Source of the DNA: CAYOPZ01 sp964406005
Lineage (GTDB): Bacteria > Bacteroidota > Bacteroidia > Bacteroidales > SM23-62
DNA: 39,006 nucleotides
NCBI GenBank assembly: GCA_964406005.1
Contig: CAYOPZ010000026.1
Span: 1 to 39,006, forward strand
Direction: 5' to 3'
A program made the position numbers and the translations under genes. The notes beneath the pieces were generated by a model that did not search any database, was not told the origin of the DNA, and saw only the letters and a program-made list of their open reading frames with translations. Within the stretch, counting starts at the first letter, position 1. Each line of letters opens with the position of its first letter. Positions 7,888 through 16,613 of the stretch are shown in pieces.

Positions 7888-8790
7888 ATGAATACAATGA
7901 TATACGGCCGGATCATACTCTTATTCCTGCTTCTGTTTACAGGGTTTTCGGTTTCGGGCCAGGAAGCCGGCATAGCCGGTGAACCTGCCGGAACCATTGA
8001 GCCGGTCATGGAAATGAACTACCTGAAAGATACGTATGGCAATATCAACCTGAGGACGAGCATGCTTAACTATGTGAACCGGCAGCCTCGTCCGCTTGAG
8101 GGTCTTGAAATCGATTTCTACGCAGGGGAAGATTCCCTGGTATTCCTCGGGTCAGTGACATCCGATGGGGAGGGAATGGCCGTAATGGTGCTCGGAGACA
8201 ACGCAGGGTTGCCCCGCACTTCCGGGGAAGAGATCAGGTATTACTCAGAATACAAGGGAGGTGAGAATATCATGTCGGCAGAGTATGAAATCTACATTAC
8301 CGATGTCAACGTGGATATGACTCTTGAGCTGATAGATTCGGTAAAAACGGTAAAGGTCCGGGCTTATTTTCTTAATGAGGGTGCGGAAGTTCCTGTAACC
8401 GATGAAGACATCTATGTATTTGCGGCCAGGATGTTCAGGGACCTTCCCCTTGGAGAAGGTTTCCTCGATGAGGACGGGGAATTCACGCTCAGGATCCCGG
8501 ATGACATTCCAGGGGATGCTGACGGAAATATTGAAATTGTATCCAGGTTTGACAACCATTATCTTTTCGGAACCGTTGAGAAACGACAGACCGCAGGGTG
8601 GGGTGTACCGACCGACCCCCACATTCCTGTGTCAAGGAGAACGCTGTGGACACAGATTGCGCCATTGTGGATGATTATTACCCTTTCCATTCTGCTTACC
8701 GGGGTCTGGTCGCATTATATTTATGTAATCGTCCAGCTTTTCCGGATCAGGCGGATCGCAAAGAAGGAAGAACAGGCAAATCTGGTATGA
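7888..8790 (+). CDS. Unknown membrane-anchored periplasmic protein of the NrfD cluster
   Basis: Predicted 300-residue protein that I do not recognise. It has a signal peptide (about 1-24, ending VSGQ), a soluble region of about 230 residues rich in beta-strand-like patterns and acidic residues, one transmembrane helix (about 256-280) and a short basic cytoplasmic tail (RIRRIAKKEE). The ectodomain may contain two immunoglobulin-like or transthyretin-like repeats, judging from the similar EGLEIDFYAGEDSLVFLG and TDEDIYVFAARMFRD stretches. There is no CXXCH and no cysteine cluster. It starts three bases after the NrfD stop, so it is almost certainly co-expressed and may be a structural or docking subunit of the complex. 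Confidence 0.7.
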   Translation: MNTMIYGRIILLFLLLFTGFSVSGQEAGIAGEPAGTIEPVMEMNYLKDTYGNINLRTSMLNYVNRQPRPLEGLEIDFYAGEDSLVFLGSVTSDGEGMAVMVLGDNAGLPRTSGEEIRYYSEYKGGENIMSAEYEIYITDVNVDMTLELIDSVKTVKVRAYFLNEGAEVPVTDEDIYVFAARMFRDLPLGEGFLDEDGEFTLRIPDDIPGDADGNIEIVSRFDNHYLFGTVEKRQTAGWGVPTDPHIPVSRRTLWTQIAPLWMIITLSILLTGVWSHYIYVIVQLFRIRRIAKKEEQANLV

Positions 8791-8874
8791 TTTTAGTACT
8801 TTAGCATATAATTATAAATCTTTAACCATATAAATATTTATACAATATTTAAAACCCAAAATAATAAGGAGGAA

Positions 8875-9297
8875 ATGATGATGAAAAAAGTGAATGGAAT
8901 AATGACCGGACTTCTTGTACTGTCTGCATCGGCTATTTTGTTCTCGATGACCCGTACATTCCAGGAACCCGCTGAAGCGTGGGAAGTTCCTGCAGAGTAT
9001 AAAAACATGAAAAATCCGGTCAGTGCAGATGACGAATCCATGAAGACGGGAAGGCTGTTGTATACGAAAAACTGTGCATCCTGCCATGGCAGGGCAGGAC
9101 TCGGGGATGGAGTCAAAGCCCGCGGACTGGATACCCACCCCGGAGATTTCTCCGGAGATGCCTTCCAGGGACAAACGGACGGAGAGCATTTCTACAAGAC
9201 CAAGTTCGGCCGCGGTGAAATGCCGAAGTACGAGAACAAGATCCCGGATGAGGACATCTGGAACATCGTGAACTATATGCGCTCCTTCAAGAAGTAG
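8875..9297 (+). CDS. Small class I monoheme cytochrome c
   Basis: Predicted 140-residue cytochrome with an N-terminal hydrophobic signal or anchor (about 9-24), one heme site CASCHG (about residue 67) and a likely methionine axial ligand in GRGEMPKYE near residue 120. The C-terminal IWNIVNYMRSF helix is typical of class I cytochromes c. A good ribosome-binding site (AAGGAGG) precedes three consecutive ATG codons; the first is used here. It is the last gene before a strong terminator and resembles the mobile monoheme carrier or ActE-like subunit found with NrfD-type complexes. The 84-base gap upstream is AT-rich and could hold an additional promoter. Confidence 0.88.
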   Translation: MMMKKVNGIMTGLLVLSASAILFSMTRTFQEPAEAWEVPAEYKNMKNPVSADDESMKTGRLLYTKNCASCHGRAGLGDGVKARGLDTHPGDFSGDAFQGQTDGEHFYKTKFGRGEMPKYENKIPDEDIWNIVNYMRSFKK

Positions 9298-9322
9298 TAT
9301 CCCGAAAAATCGTTTCTGGCGA

Positions 9323-9360
9323 CTGGAACCCGCCGGGTTCCAGTTTCTTTTTTCCTTTTA
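9323..9360 (+). terminator. Rho-independent terminator ending the electron-transfer array
   Basis: A perfect nine-base stem, CTGGAACCC (9323-9331) and GGGTTCCAG (9335-9343), with a GCC loop, is followed by a T-rich run to about 9360. It lies 25 bases after the monoheme cytochrome stop codon and separates this array from the heme-uptake genes. Confidence 0.9.
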
Positions 9361-9426
9361 AGTAGGAAATAATGGCCGAAATGATTTATTTTGCGGTCAT
9401 ATTTAATTATTCTAAATAAACAAAAT

Positions 9427-10662
9427 ATGAGATCTTTACTGTATATATATTCAGGTATGATCTTAGCGTTCATGAGCACCGGGAATATGAATGCCCAGGT
9501 GGTGGATTCTGTTGAAATGGGTGCAAACTATGCCGATGATGTATACTACAGCATGTCTTCCGGAGAAGTGGGTACACAACCGAATAATAACTGGCACATC
9601 GCATTTTCTACAAGTGCATTCAGTTCGACCATCATCATCAATGACGGGGCGGGAGTGGTGCTGTACACCTACCCTGACGGAGATACCGGCGCCTGGGATA
9701 CGGTTTCCACAGAAGGGATCGATAACTGGACTCCCCAGTATAATTCGCCCGATACAGCAATGATCGGGGCTTTCGACAGGAATGCACTGGGTCATCCGGA
9801 TTACGGCTGGGGGATCTACAACAGCACAAGCCATGACGTCGTAGGGGATTCCCTTTTTGTGATCCAGCTTCCCGATCAGAGTTACAGGAAGCTCTGGATA
9901 GATAAAAAATTATCCGTGGATAACAAGTATGTGATCCAGTATGCCAACATAGACGGTTCGGAGGACATCAGGGACACGCTTGACATCAATCCCTACGTTT
10001 CGAAAAACTTCGCTTATTTTTCATTCGAGACCGGCGAGCTGGCAGACAGGGAACCCGATGATCCATGGGACATACTTTTTACCCGCTACTATGACGAAAG
10101 GATCCCTTATCCTGTAACAGGTGTTGTATCGAATATTGGAGTGGAAGCAGCGCGTATCACAGAAGCCGATACCTCATCCTCCTGTTTCGGAACACCCGAA
10201 TATTCCGATAAAAGGACGGTAATCGGTTCTGACTGGAAATCTTTCAATATGGAAACATACCAGTATGAACTTGAAGATTCGCTGGTTTTTGTGGTCAGAG
10301 ACACATCCGGAATGGAATACAGCCTGTATTTTACCCGTTTCGAAGGCAGCAGTACGGGCAAGGCGGTATTTGTCAAAAGGCAGATAGACTGTACGACAGG
10401 AACATCAGCTATTGAAACGGTAGACAGGATTCAGGCATATCCGAACCCGGCAGACAATGACCTTTTTATCCGGCATTACCTCGATACCCGGGAAGCTGTT
10501 TTCGTTCGGATATACGATCTGACCGGAAGGATGGTACGTGAAAGGACAATGGAACCAAAGAGCACCCTGCACATTGATATTTCAGACCTGAAAACAGGAT
10601 TGTATATCCTTCAGTTGAAGAATCCAGAGGTACAGGCCGGAATGAGGATCAGCATTAGATAG
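9427..10662 (+). CDS. HmuY-like heme-binding protein with type IX secretion C-terminal domain
   Basis: Predicted 411-residue secreted protein. A signal peptide (about 1-22, ending NAQ) is followed by a HmuY-like region with the recurring patterns NWHIAFSTSAF and DPWDILFTRYYDE. The last 75 or so residues form a Por/T9SS type A sorting domain, seen as AYPNPADNDLFI, GRMVRERTM and LKTGLYILQLKN. The known P. gingivalis HmuY is a lipoprotein hemophore; here the C-terminal domain suggests export across the outer membrane instead. The ATG at 9427 was preferred to a TTG 36 bases upstream because it gives a clean signal peptide. The gene lies 51 bases before a TonB-dependent receptor, its likely partner. 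Heme binding is inferred from family and context. Confidence 0.8.
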   Translation: MRSLLYIYSGMILAFMSTGNMNAQVVDSVEMGANYADDVYYSMSSGEVGTQPNNNWHIAFSTSAFSSTIIINDGAGVVLYTYPDGDTGAWDTVSTEGIDNWTPQYNSPDTAMIGAFDRNALGHPDYGWGIYNSTSHDVVGDSLFVIQLPDQSYRKLWIDKKLSVDNKYVIQYANIDGSEDIRDTLDINPYVSKNFAYFSFETGELADREPDDPWDILFTRYYDERIPYPVTGVVSNIGVEAARITEADTSSSCFGTPEYSDKRTVIGSDWKSFNMETYQYELEDSLVFVVRDTSGMEYSLYFTRFEGSSTGKAVFVKRQIDCTTGTSAIETVDRIQAYPNPADNDLFIRHYLDTREAVFVRIYDLTGRMVRERTMEPKSTLHIDISDLKTGLYILQLKNPEVQAGMRISIR

Positions 10663-10713
10663 GCCTGATATCCGGCCATTTTCAGGGAATAACGAATTGC
10701 GAAGCGTTGAAGG

Positions 10714-12969
10714 GTGAACTATGCTATCAGGATATTTTTTATCTGCGTTTTAATTATGACGGGTATCCGGGTACCCGTTTTTGCGCAGACCTCGATCAGA
10801 CTGGTCGACGGTGAGTCAGGTGAACCGGTTTCATTTGCCCATGTCTGTTTTGAGAGCCTCGACAAGGCCATCATTCAGGACAGGGTTGCCGATGACAGCG
10901 GCATGGTAATCTATACCGGAAACCGCGCTTTTCAGCTTGCCGCCACTGCCGTCGGATACGTCACCCTTATCGATACCCTTCCTGCTGCCGGGGTATTCAC
11001 ACTTTACATGCAACCCACAAGTTTTGAGATGGACGAAGTCGTGATTACGGCACAATATTCACCGAGGCGGGTGGATCAATCGATTTATAATGTGAGTGTT
11101 ATTGACAACAGGAAAATAAGGGAAAAGGGTGCAACCACCCTGTCCGAATTGCTGAACAATGAACTCAGTGTCAGGATCAGCAATGATGCTTCACTGGGAT
11201 CGAGCATGAGCATTCAGGGGCTTTCGGGCGAACATGTCAAGATCCTGATCGACGGAGTCCCCGTGATCGGCAGGTTGTACGGCAATATAGACCTGAGCCA
11301 GATCAACATGCAAAACGTGGATCACATCGAGATGGTGGAAGGTCCCGTGTCGGTCATCTACGGTTCCAATGCACTGGCCGGTGCGGTAAACATCATCACC
11401 AGGGAAAATACCCGGAGCAAACTGATGGCCTGGCAGGATTCCTACCTGGAATCGGTAGGAGTTTATAATTTCGATCTTGGAACCGCCGGGAATTTTGGAA
11501 AGCATTCCTTTTCCCTTTCGGGAGCCCGTAATTTTTTCGGGGGATATTCCGAGGTGGATACTTCGCGCTCCAAACGCTGGAAGCCAAAACTCCAGTACAA
11601 CCTTGATGGGTATTATATGTTCAGGACTGCACACCTGAAGCTTAAACTGGACATGAATCTTTTCGACGAAACCATCCAGAACAAGGGGAACCTTCTGAGG
11701 GATTATTATTTTGAAAAGGCTTTCGATACCTATAACTATACCCGGCGATGGTCACAGAGGCTGCAAGGGGATTATGATCTGGCAGAAGGAAGGAAGATCA
11801 ATGCAATCGTGGCCAACTCCCGGTACCGGAGGATCAGAAACACATTTTTAAAGGATCTAACCACCCTTTCCGAGATTCTGTCCGGTGACTCCACTCAGCA
11901 CGATACGACGGGATTCGGTGCCTGGCTTTTCCGGGGAACATACACTGAAGAGAAGCCTTCAGGCAAGTTCGGTTATCAGGCCGGTACGGATATAAACATT
12001 GAATCCGGCGAGGGAGAAAGGATAGGGGGAGGAAGGGAAACCATAGGAGATTATGCATTTTTCGCAAGCTTCAGGTATGAGCCCTTTTCCACCCTTACCT
12101 TCCAGCCCGGACTGAGATACGGGTATAACAGCAGGTACAGGTCTCCCCTCGTGCCTTCGTTCAACATCAGGTGGGGTGACAAGCCGGGAAACAACATTCT
12201 GCGTGCTTCCTATGCGCGGGGGTTCCGGGCGCCTTCCCTGAAGGAACTCTACCTGTATTTTGTAGACATCAACCACAATCTCAGGGGAAATCCCGACCTG
12301 AAGGCCGAATATTCCCATAATGTTAATCTGACATGGGACCATACAATCGACCGCAGATACAATAAGTACGGCTTCCGGGCAGGAATCTTTTTCAGCGGCA
12401 TCCATGACAAGATAGACTTGTTGCCCGACAACCAGAATCAATCGGATTCCGTCTATACCTACATCAACATCGACAGGTTCAGATCCTTCGGCACAAACCT
12501 GAAGCTTAGGTACAGCTTGCATCCCAGGTTTACCCTGGAGACCGGAATAAGCGAGATAGGAAGGCAGTACATCACGGAACGTGGCGGAGGGAACAGGTCT
12601 GACATTTACTACAGCACTGACATTACCTCCACCGCGTCATACTACTGGCTCAGCCGGAGGATAAGATTCCTTGCCAGTTATAAATATAACGGCAGACATC
12701 CGGAACTTCAACCCGTCGAAGACGGAGAAATTGCGGTTTTTATGCTCAAACCTTACCACATTATGGATGTTACGGCTACCAAACCGTTCTGGCAGGACAG
12801 GATCATGCTCGGGCTGGGTGCAAAAAACCTTTTCGATTACAACAGCGTGAAAGTAGGAGGCTCATCTGCCTCGGGGGGCATCCATGTCTCGGAAGGCGGA
12901 AGCGACCGCCTTGTGGGATGGGGAAGGTCTTATTTCATCAGCCTCAGTATCAATTTCAGCAAATTTTGA
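10714..12969 (+). CDS. hmuR: TonB-dependent outer-membrane receptor, HmuR-like heme receptor
   Basis: Predicted 751-residue receptor. Signal peptide about 1-25, a carboxypeptidase-regulatory-like domain about 26-110, a plug domain about 120-235 and a 22-strand-type barrel ending in FISLSINFSKF. The barrel holds FRAP at residues 504-507 and NPDL at 526-529 with histidine 521 between them. This FRAP/His/NPNL-type arrangement is diagnostic of bacterial heme receptors such as HemR and P. gingivalis HmuR. The start is a GTG at 10714 that gives the full signal peptide. HmuY-like genes lie on both sides, the downstream one beginning 5 bases after the stop. The symbol is given by analogy; the ligand is inferred to be heme. 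Confidence 0.85.
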   Translation: MNYAIRIFFICVLIMTGIRVPVFAQTSIRLVDGESGEPVSFAHVCFESLDKAIIQDRVADDSGMVIYTGNRAFQLAATAVGYVTLIDTLPAAGVFTLYMQPTSFEMDEVVITAQYSPRRVDQSIYNVSVIDNRKIREKGATTLSELLNNELSVRISNDASLGSSMSIQGLSGEHVKILIDGVPVIGRLYGNIDLSQINMQNVDHIEMVEGPVSVIYGSNALAGAVNIITRENTRSKLMAWQDSYLESVGVYNFDLGTAGNFGKHSFSLSGARNFFGGYSEVDTSRSKRWKPKLQYNLDGYYMFRTAHLKLKLDMNLFDETIQNKGNLLRDYYFEKAFDTYNYTRRWSQRLQGDYDLAEGRKINAIVANSRYRRIRNTFLKDLTTLSEILSGDSTQHDTTGFGAWLFRGTYTEEKPSGKFGYQAGTDINIESGEGERIGGGRETIGDYAFFASFRYEPFSTLTFQPGLRYGYNSRYRSPLVPSFNIRWGDKPGNNILRASYARGFRAPSLKELYLYFVDINHNLRGNPDLKAEYSHNVNLTWDHTIDRRYNKYGFRAGIFFSGIHDKIDLLPDNQNQSDSVYTYINIDRFRSFGTNLKLRYSLHPRFTLETGISEIGRQYITERGGGNRSDIYYSTDITSTASYYWLSRRIRFLASYKYNGRHPELQPVEDGEIAVFMLKPYHIMDVTATKPFWQDRIMLGLGAKNLFDYNSVKVGGSSASGGIHVSEGGSDRLVGWGRSYFISLSINFSKF

Positions 12970-12974
12970 GGAAG

Positions 12975-13994
12975 ATGAAAACCATGATAAAGCTCAAGAT
13001 CGTCCTGATCATCCTGTCCCTGTCAGTTCTGGCGGCATGCTTTGAACCCGACGAGCCTGTCGCTCCCCATGTGCCCGGAGACGAAATGTCCTATGAATTC
13101 GAAAATTCAATATATACGACCCAGGCATTTTTTGACCTGGGCACAAACGAAGTCGTGGCCGAAAACAGCAATTCAGCCTGGATCATCCGTTTCGGGTCCC
13201 AGGCAGGGGATAACCACATAGGGGTCAATTCGGCCGGTTACTGGGCAGTTTACAATTCCGGGACGGCAAATCCCGACAGTGTACCGGAAAATCCTGCAGT
13301 GAAGGACTGGATCTTCGACAGCTCTTCAGGGGATCCCGATTCCACCGCATTTGCCGGCTGGGTGCGGTTCAGCGGGGAGGATACCCTTTACAGCCATAAT
13401 GTCTACCTGCTCGGCAGGTACGACGGTATAGACTATACGCCGGCGTATGCGTTGCAGCTTTTGTCGGTGAATGAATCGGGCTATGTTTTCAGGATGACAG
13501 ACTGGCCCCTGAGCACCTGGAACGAATATGAGGTTCCGAAGGACCCTTCCTTTAATTACCGGTACCTTTCTGCCGGCGGCGGTGGAGAATTGCTGCATAC
13601 CGAACCCGGCAGGGACCTGTGGGACCTGCAATTCACCCAGTACGCTACCATCCTTTATACGGAAGAGGGCATACCCACCCCTTACTATGTCAGAGGGGTC
13701 CTTCTGAACAGGAACGGAGTGGCGGCTGCACTGGATACGGTCAATTCTTTTCCCGACATTACCTTCGGGGACATCTCCGGCTATACGTTCAGCACGAGGC
13801 AGGATGTCATCGGTTACGATTGGAAAAGCGTGGAGGTGGACGTGAACAGCAATACGGCAGTGTATACCGTAAATGCGGATTACACATATATTATAAGGGA
13901 TACGGAGGGATTTTACCACAAGCTCCGCTTTATCCGTTTTTATAATGATCTGGGTGTTAAGGGTTACCCGGTGATCGAACATTCCCGCCTCTGA
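12975..13994 (+). CDS. hmuY: HmuY-like heme-binding lipoprotein
   Basis: Predicted 339-residue lipoprotein with lipobox LAAC and the lipid cysteine at residue 22. The mature part has the HmuY-type features AWIIRFGSQAG, GRDLWDLQFTQYAT and a final region (YDWKSVEVDVNSN, YIIRDTEGFYHKLRF) that aligns by eye with the T9SS-linked paralog upstream. HmuY proteins capture heme and hand it to the HmuR receptor. The ATG at 12975 is used because it follows GAGGA overlapping the receptor's stop and opens a good lipoprotein signal; the frame is open further upstream inside the receptor gene. The axial heme ligands cannot be assigned by eye. Confidence 0.82.
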   Translation: MKTMIKLKIVLIILSLSVLAACFEPDEPVAPHVPGDEMSYEFENSIYTTQAFFDLGTNEVVAENSNSAWIIRFGSQAGDNHIGVNSAGYWAVYNSGTANPDSVPENPAVKDWIFDSSSGDPDSTAFAGWVRFSGEDTLYSHNVYLLGRYDGIDYTPAYALQLLSVNESGYVFRMTDWPLSTWNEYEVPKDPSFNYRYLSAGGGGELLHTEPGRDLWDLQFTQYATILYTEEGIPTPYYVRGVLLNRNGVAAALDTVNSFPDITFGDISGYTFSTRQDVIGYDWKSVEVDVNSNTAVYTVNADYTYIIRDTEGFYHKLRFIRFYNDLGVKGYPVIEHSRL

Positions 13995-14012
13995 CAGAAA
14001 TTTTACACAATT

Positions 14013-14393
14013 ATGAAGACCATTACCGTTTTTGCCTCTGCCATTGTAAGCCTTGCACTGTTTTCCTATTCAATTGCCGTCATCACGGAACAGGTCAAAC
14101 ACAGGATTTCTGTCAGGGTACTGTTTTTTCTCAGCATGGGGCTGAGCTTTGACATTACCGCAACGACCCTGATGATAATTGGTTCGGAAAATCCTGCCTT
14201 TACCCTCCATGGCCTGCTGGGATACAGTTCCCTTACGGGCATGCTGATCGATGCCTTCCTGCTCTGGAGGCTGTGTATCAGGAAAGGTATCAACACCGGC
14301 GTGTCCCGGGGCCTGCACTGGTATACACGGATCGCCTATATATGGTGGATCGCAGCCTACATTACCGGAGCGATGATTGTAATGCTCAGGTAA
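14013..14393 (+). CDS. HsmA-like small four-helix membrane protein
   Basis: Predicted 126-residue integral membrane protein with four helices (about 4-26, 33-55, 64-88 and 102-124). The pattern FFLSMGLSFDITATTLM and the central TLHGLLGYSS with histidine 66 fit the TIGR03987/HsmA family. In Clostridioides difficile HsmA is a heme-binding membrane protein that limits heme and oxidative stress. Its place 18 bases after the HmuY-like lipoprotein agrees with a role in heme handling. The assignment is from remembered family patterns and not from an alignment, so confidence is moderate. Confidence 0.65.
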   Translation: MKTITVFASAIVSLALFSYSIAVITEQVKHRISVRVLFFLSMGLSFDITATTLMIIGSENPAFTLHGLLGYSSLTGMLIDAFLLWRLCIRKGINTGVSRGLHWYTRIAYIWWIAAYITGAMIVMLR

Positions 14394-14421
14394 TTTATCG
14401 GTTTCAGCGGTGTTTTTTAAT

Positions 14422-15222
14422 CTAATCTCCGTATACGTGGACGGAATTCTGGGCCGAGGGCAGGTAATTGATGCCGAACCAGCAGATCAGCAGCACGACG
14501 AATGCCAGGCTGAGGGCCCAGAGGGGCGCCTTGACCTTCCGGGGCTGAAAGTGCCTGAAGTGCATGTAAACCAGGTAACTGAGCCAGGTAAGGAAAGCCC
14601 ATGTTTCCTTGGGATCCCATGTCCAGTAATGTCCCCATGCCTCCTTTGCCCACAGGGCGCCGAAACAAAGCCCGAGCGTCAGGAATGAAAATCCTACATA
14701 GACAAGGTTATCCGCCAGGTGTAAAACTTGCGGATTGAATTCCCTGTAATACAATTGCCAGATCCCTTTCAGGGCTATCAGGGAAGATGCCGCCAGCAGG
14801 GCATAGGAAAAGATGTAAACGATCACGTGCGGAACGAACCAGGGAGATTGAAGGGCGGGCATCAACGTTTTGGAATAGGTTTCGGGATGCATGTAATTGA
14901 TCATCAGGAACAATGCTGCAAGCGCCAGGGAATAGGCAAGAAACCATTTGTACCGCCACCTGATGTATGTAAGGAATCCCACAAGCGGCAGGAAAAGCGA
15001 ATACCACAGGCGGGTTTCGCCCAGCGTCCGCAGGGGCGGCCTTTCAAGATGCATCCAGAGCAGGATGATGAAAAGTGCCAGGATCCCTATTCCGGCCAGT
15101 ATGATAAGCTGTCCGCTCAGTTCAAGGGATTTCCTTCTGACTGAAAGATATACCAGTGTGAGACCCGCGATCCAGGCCAGAAATGTAATGCCGGCAAATG
15201 CCGGGAAATTGATCCATTCCAT
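14422..15222 (-). CDS. ccsA: Cytochrome c biogenesis protein CcsA (system II heme handling)
   Basis: Predicted 266-residue membrane protein with about eight helices. It has the tryptophan-rich heme-handling signature WGHYWTWDPKETW (residues 196-208) that defines the CcmC/CcmF/CcsA group, with histidines such as H132, H198 and H221 able to ligate heme. CcsA works with ResB/CcsB to export heme and attach it to CXXCH motifs of apocytochromes in the periplasm. The ATG at 15222 was chosen because it begins two bases after the ResB stop and opens directly into helix 1; the longer frame runs through the end of ResB. The many cytochromes nearby are its obvious clients. Confidence 0.88.
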   Translation of the reverse strand: MEWINFPAFAGITFLAWIAGLTLVYLSVRRKSLELSGQLIILAGIGILALFIILLWMHLERPPLRTLGETRLWYSLFLPLVGFLTYIRWRYKWFLAYSLALAALFLMINYMHPETYSKTLMPALQSPWFVPHVIVYIFSYALLAASSLIALKGIWQLYYREFNPQVLHLADNLVYVGFSFLTLGLCFGALWAKEAWGHYWTWDPKETWAFLTWLSYLVYMHFRHFQPRKVKAPLWALSLAFVVLLICWFGINYLPSAQNSVHVYGD

Positions 15223-15224
15223 TT

Positions 15225-16478
15225 TTAGGTTTCTTTGGTTTCTTGTCCACTCCAGAAAAGGTATGCGGCTCCGGCAAGCAGAAGGAATATCCCGGTATAG
15301 ACAACCGTAAGCCATGGGTCCCTTACAGCTTCGATCACAGACAGATCCGACCATTTTCCCATTTGTTCATTATAGGAAAGCTGGTATAAAGTCCATCCCT
15401 TGTACTTGTAAGGTTTATTTACCTCGAGCGTGACCGGCAATCCTTCGCCATCCTGTCCGTAGATGATGATGTCGGAAGAGAATTTTTCCGGTTCGGGGCG
15501 TGTCATGACCAGGATATCATGCTGATCCAGAGGTAGATATTGTGACATCACCCGGTAAGACCCGCACGAGATCCAGCCTTTTATTTCCTCTCCGGAAGTC
15601 CGGTTAACGGCTCTGATACTGGCAGCAGGAGCGCTTCCAACACTGTCGGCAGCATAATATTCCCCGCCCGTTCTCAGAGTGTTGGGTTCGAAATCGACAA
15701 TTTCTATATCCCAGTTCAACAGGGTTGTTTTCATACCCTTCTCGATAAGTATTAAGGATTTGCCGTCCTCGTTACGGACGCTGCCTGTAAATCCGTCAAC
15801 AATGGCAATCCTGGGATTGTACTGGTCGATCTTGAAATCGACGAGTTTTACCGAAAAGGGGATCTCGCGGACTTGCTGTGTCCGGGCATTCACCCCCAGG
15901 TTGACTGCCCCGTGATCTTCCATCAGGGAAAGCTGAAGCCTCACCAGGTCGCCGGATCCCAGGTAACCGGCTGCAATGGTGATCCAGAGCCCTGCATGAT
16001 TCAGCAGGAAGCCCAGGTTTTTGCGACTGAGGGGAAGGGCCCTGCGCAGGGCCACGAATCCGAGTGTCGTCAGAAAATACATACCGGATACCATCATCAG
16101 CCAGGAATTCTTCATATGCGTGAATCCGATCAGTATGAGATACCTGTTTGCCTGCGGGTCATCCTGGGGAATGAAGCCCAGCAGAAGTACGACCAGGGCA
16201 AAGAAGCAAATGGCCGAAACAGCAGCAGGAATACTGCCCAGCCATTTTACCACGGGTCTTTTGCGGTAAAAGACGTGGATGAGAATGAGCAATGTGAGCA
16301 GACCTGTGCCGACGATCATATTCACCGGCCATTCCAGAAGGGGCGCTCCCTTTCCCCCGGTAAGCACCTCGAATATCAGTCCCAGCAGCAGCAGTTCAAG
16401 GGCCACCATGAAACTTTCCCTGTACTTCCACGGATGCTCCCATGTTTTCCTCTTTGTCTTATTGTTTTCCAGGTTCAC
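15225..16478 (-). CDS. resB: ResB-family cytochrome c biogenesis protein
   Basis: Predicted 417-residue membrane protein. Helices lie at about 25-42, 53-72, 83-103, 126-146 and 155-172, followed by a periplasmic domain (about 180-385) and a last helix (about 392-410). It contains the SRKNLGFLLNHAGLWITI stretch typical of ResB-like proteins, where a histidine (in LLNHAGLW) may contact heme. With CcsA, two bases downstream, it forms the split system II cytochrome c synthetase. The pair is on the minus strand, convergent with the heme-uptake genes and downstream of the six-heme lipoprotein gene. Confidence 0.85.
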   Translation of the reverse strand: MNLENNKTKRKTWEHPWKYRESFMVALELLLLGLIFEVLTGGKGAPLLEWPVNMIVGTGLLTLLILIHVFYRKRPVVKWLGSIPAAVSAICFFALVVLLLGFIPQDDPQANRYLILIGFTHMKNSWLMMVSGMYFLTTLGFVALRRALPLSRKNLGFLLNHAGLWITIAAGYLGSGDLVRLQLSLMEDHGAVNLGVNARTQQVREIPFSVKLVDFKIDQYNPRIAIVDGFTGSVRNEDGKSLILIEKGMKTTLLNWDIEIVDFEPNTLRTGGEYYAADSVGSAPAASIRAVNRTSGEEIKGWISCGSYRVMSQYLPLDQHDILVMTRPEPEKFSSDIIIYGQDGEGLPVTLEVNKPYKYKGWTLYQLSYNEQMGKWSDLSVIEAVRDPWLTVVYTGIFLLLAGAAYLFWSGQETKET

Positions 16479-16555
16479 GCGACCAATGATTGATGTCTGA
16501 TTAAGTTGCCAAATATAAGAAGATAAATGAATTCTGGGTTAAAAGCGGGTGAATT

Positions 16556-16589
16556 GAAAAAAACAAAAGGCTCCGGCGCTGCCGAAGCC
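16556..16589 (-). terminator. Rho-independent terminator after the six-heme lipoprotein gene
   Basis: On the minus strand GGCTTCGGC and GCCGGAGCC (16569-16589) form a nine-base stem with one mismatch and an AGC loop. It is followed by TTTTGTTTTTTT (plus-strand A-run at 16557-16568). It begins 25 bases after the stop of the upstream gene, so resB/ccsA probably use their own promoter. Confidence 0.85.
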
Positions 16590-16613
16590 TTCCGCAGTAA
16601 ATATATACTATGT

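Noticed and set aside
181..9297. A nitrite-reductase (nrfHA/nrfBCD) operon
   Set aside because: NrfC- and NrfD-like proteins are present, but none of the multiheme proteins has a CXXCK site or NrfA-like catalytic features, and the cytochrome b and barrel do not belong to nrf operons.
14410..16500. Several long plus-strand frames opposite resB and ccsA
   Set aside because: They are reverse-strand shadows of well-supported membrane-protein genes and have no domain features of their own.
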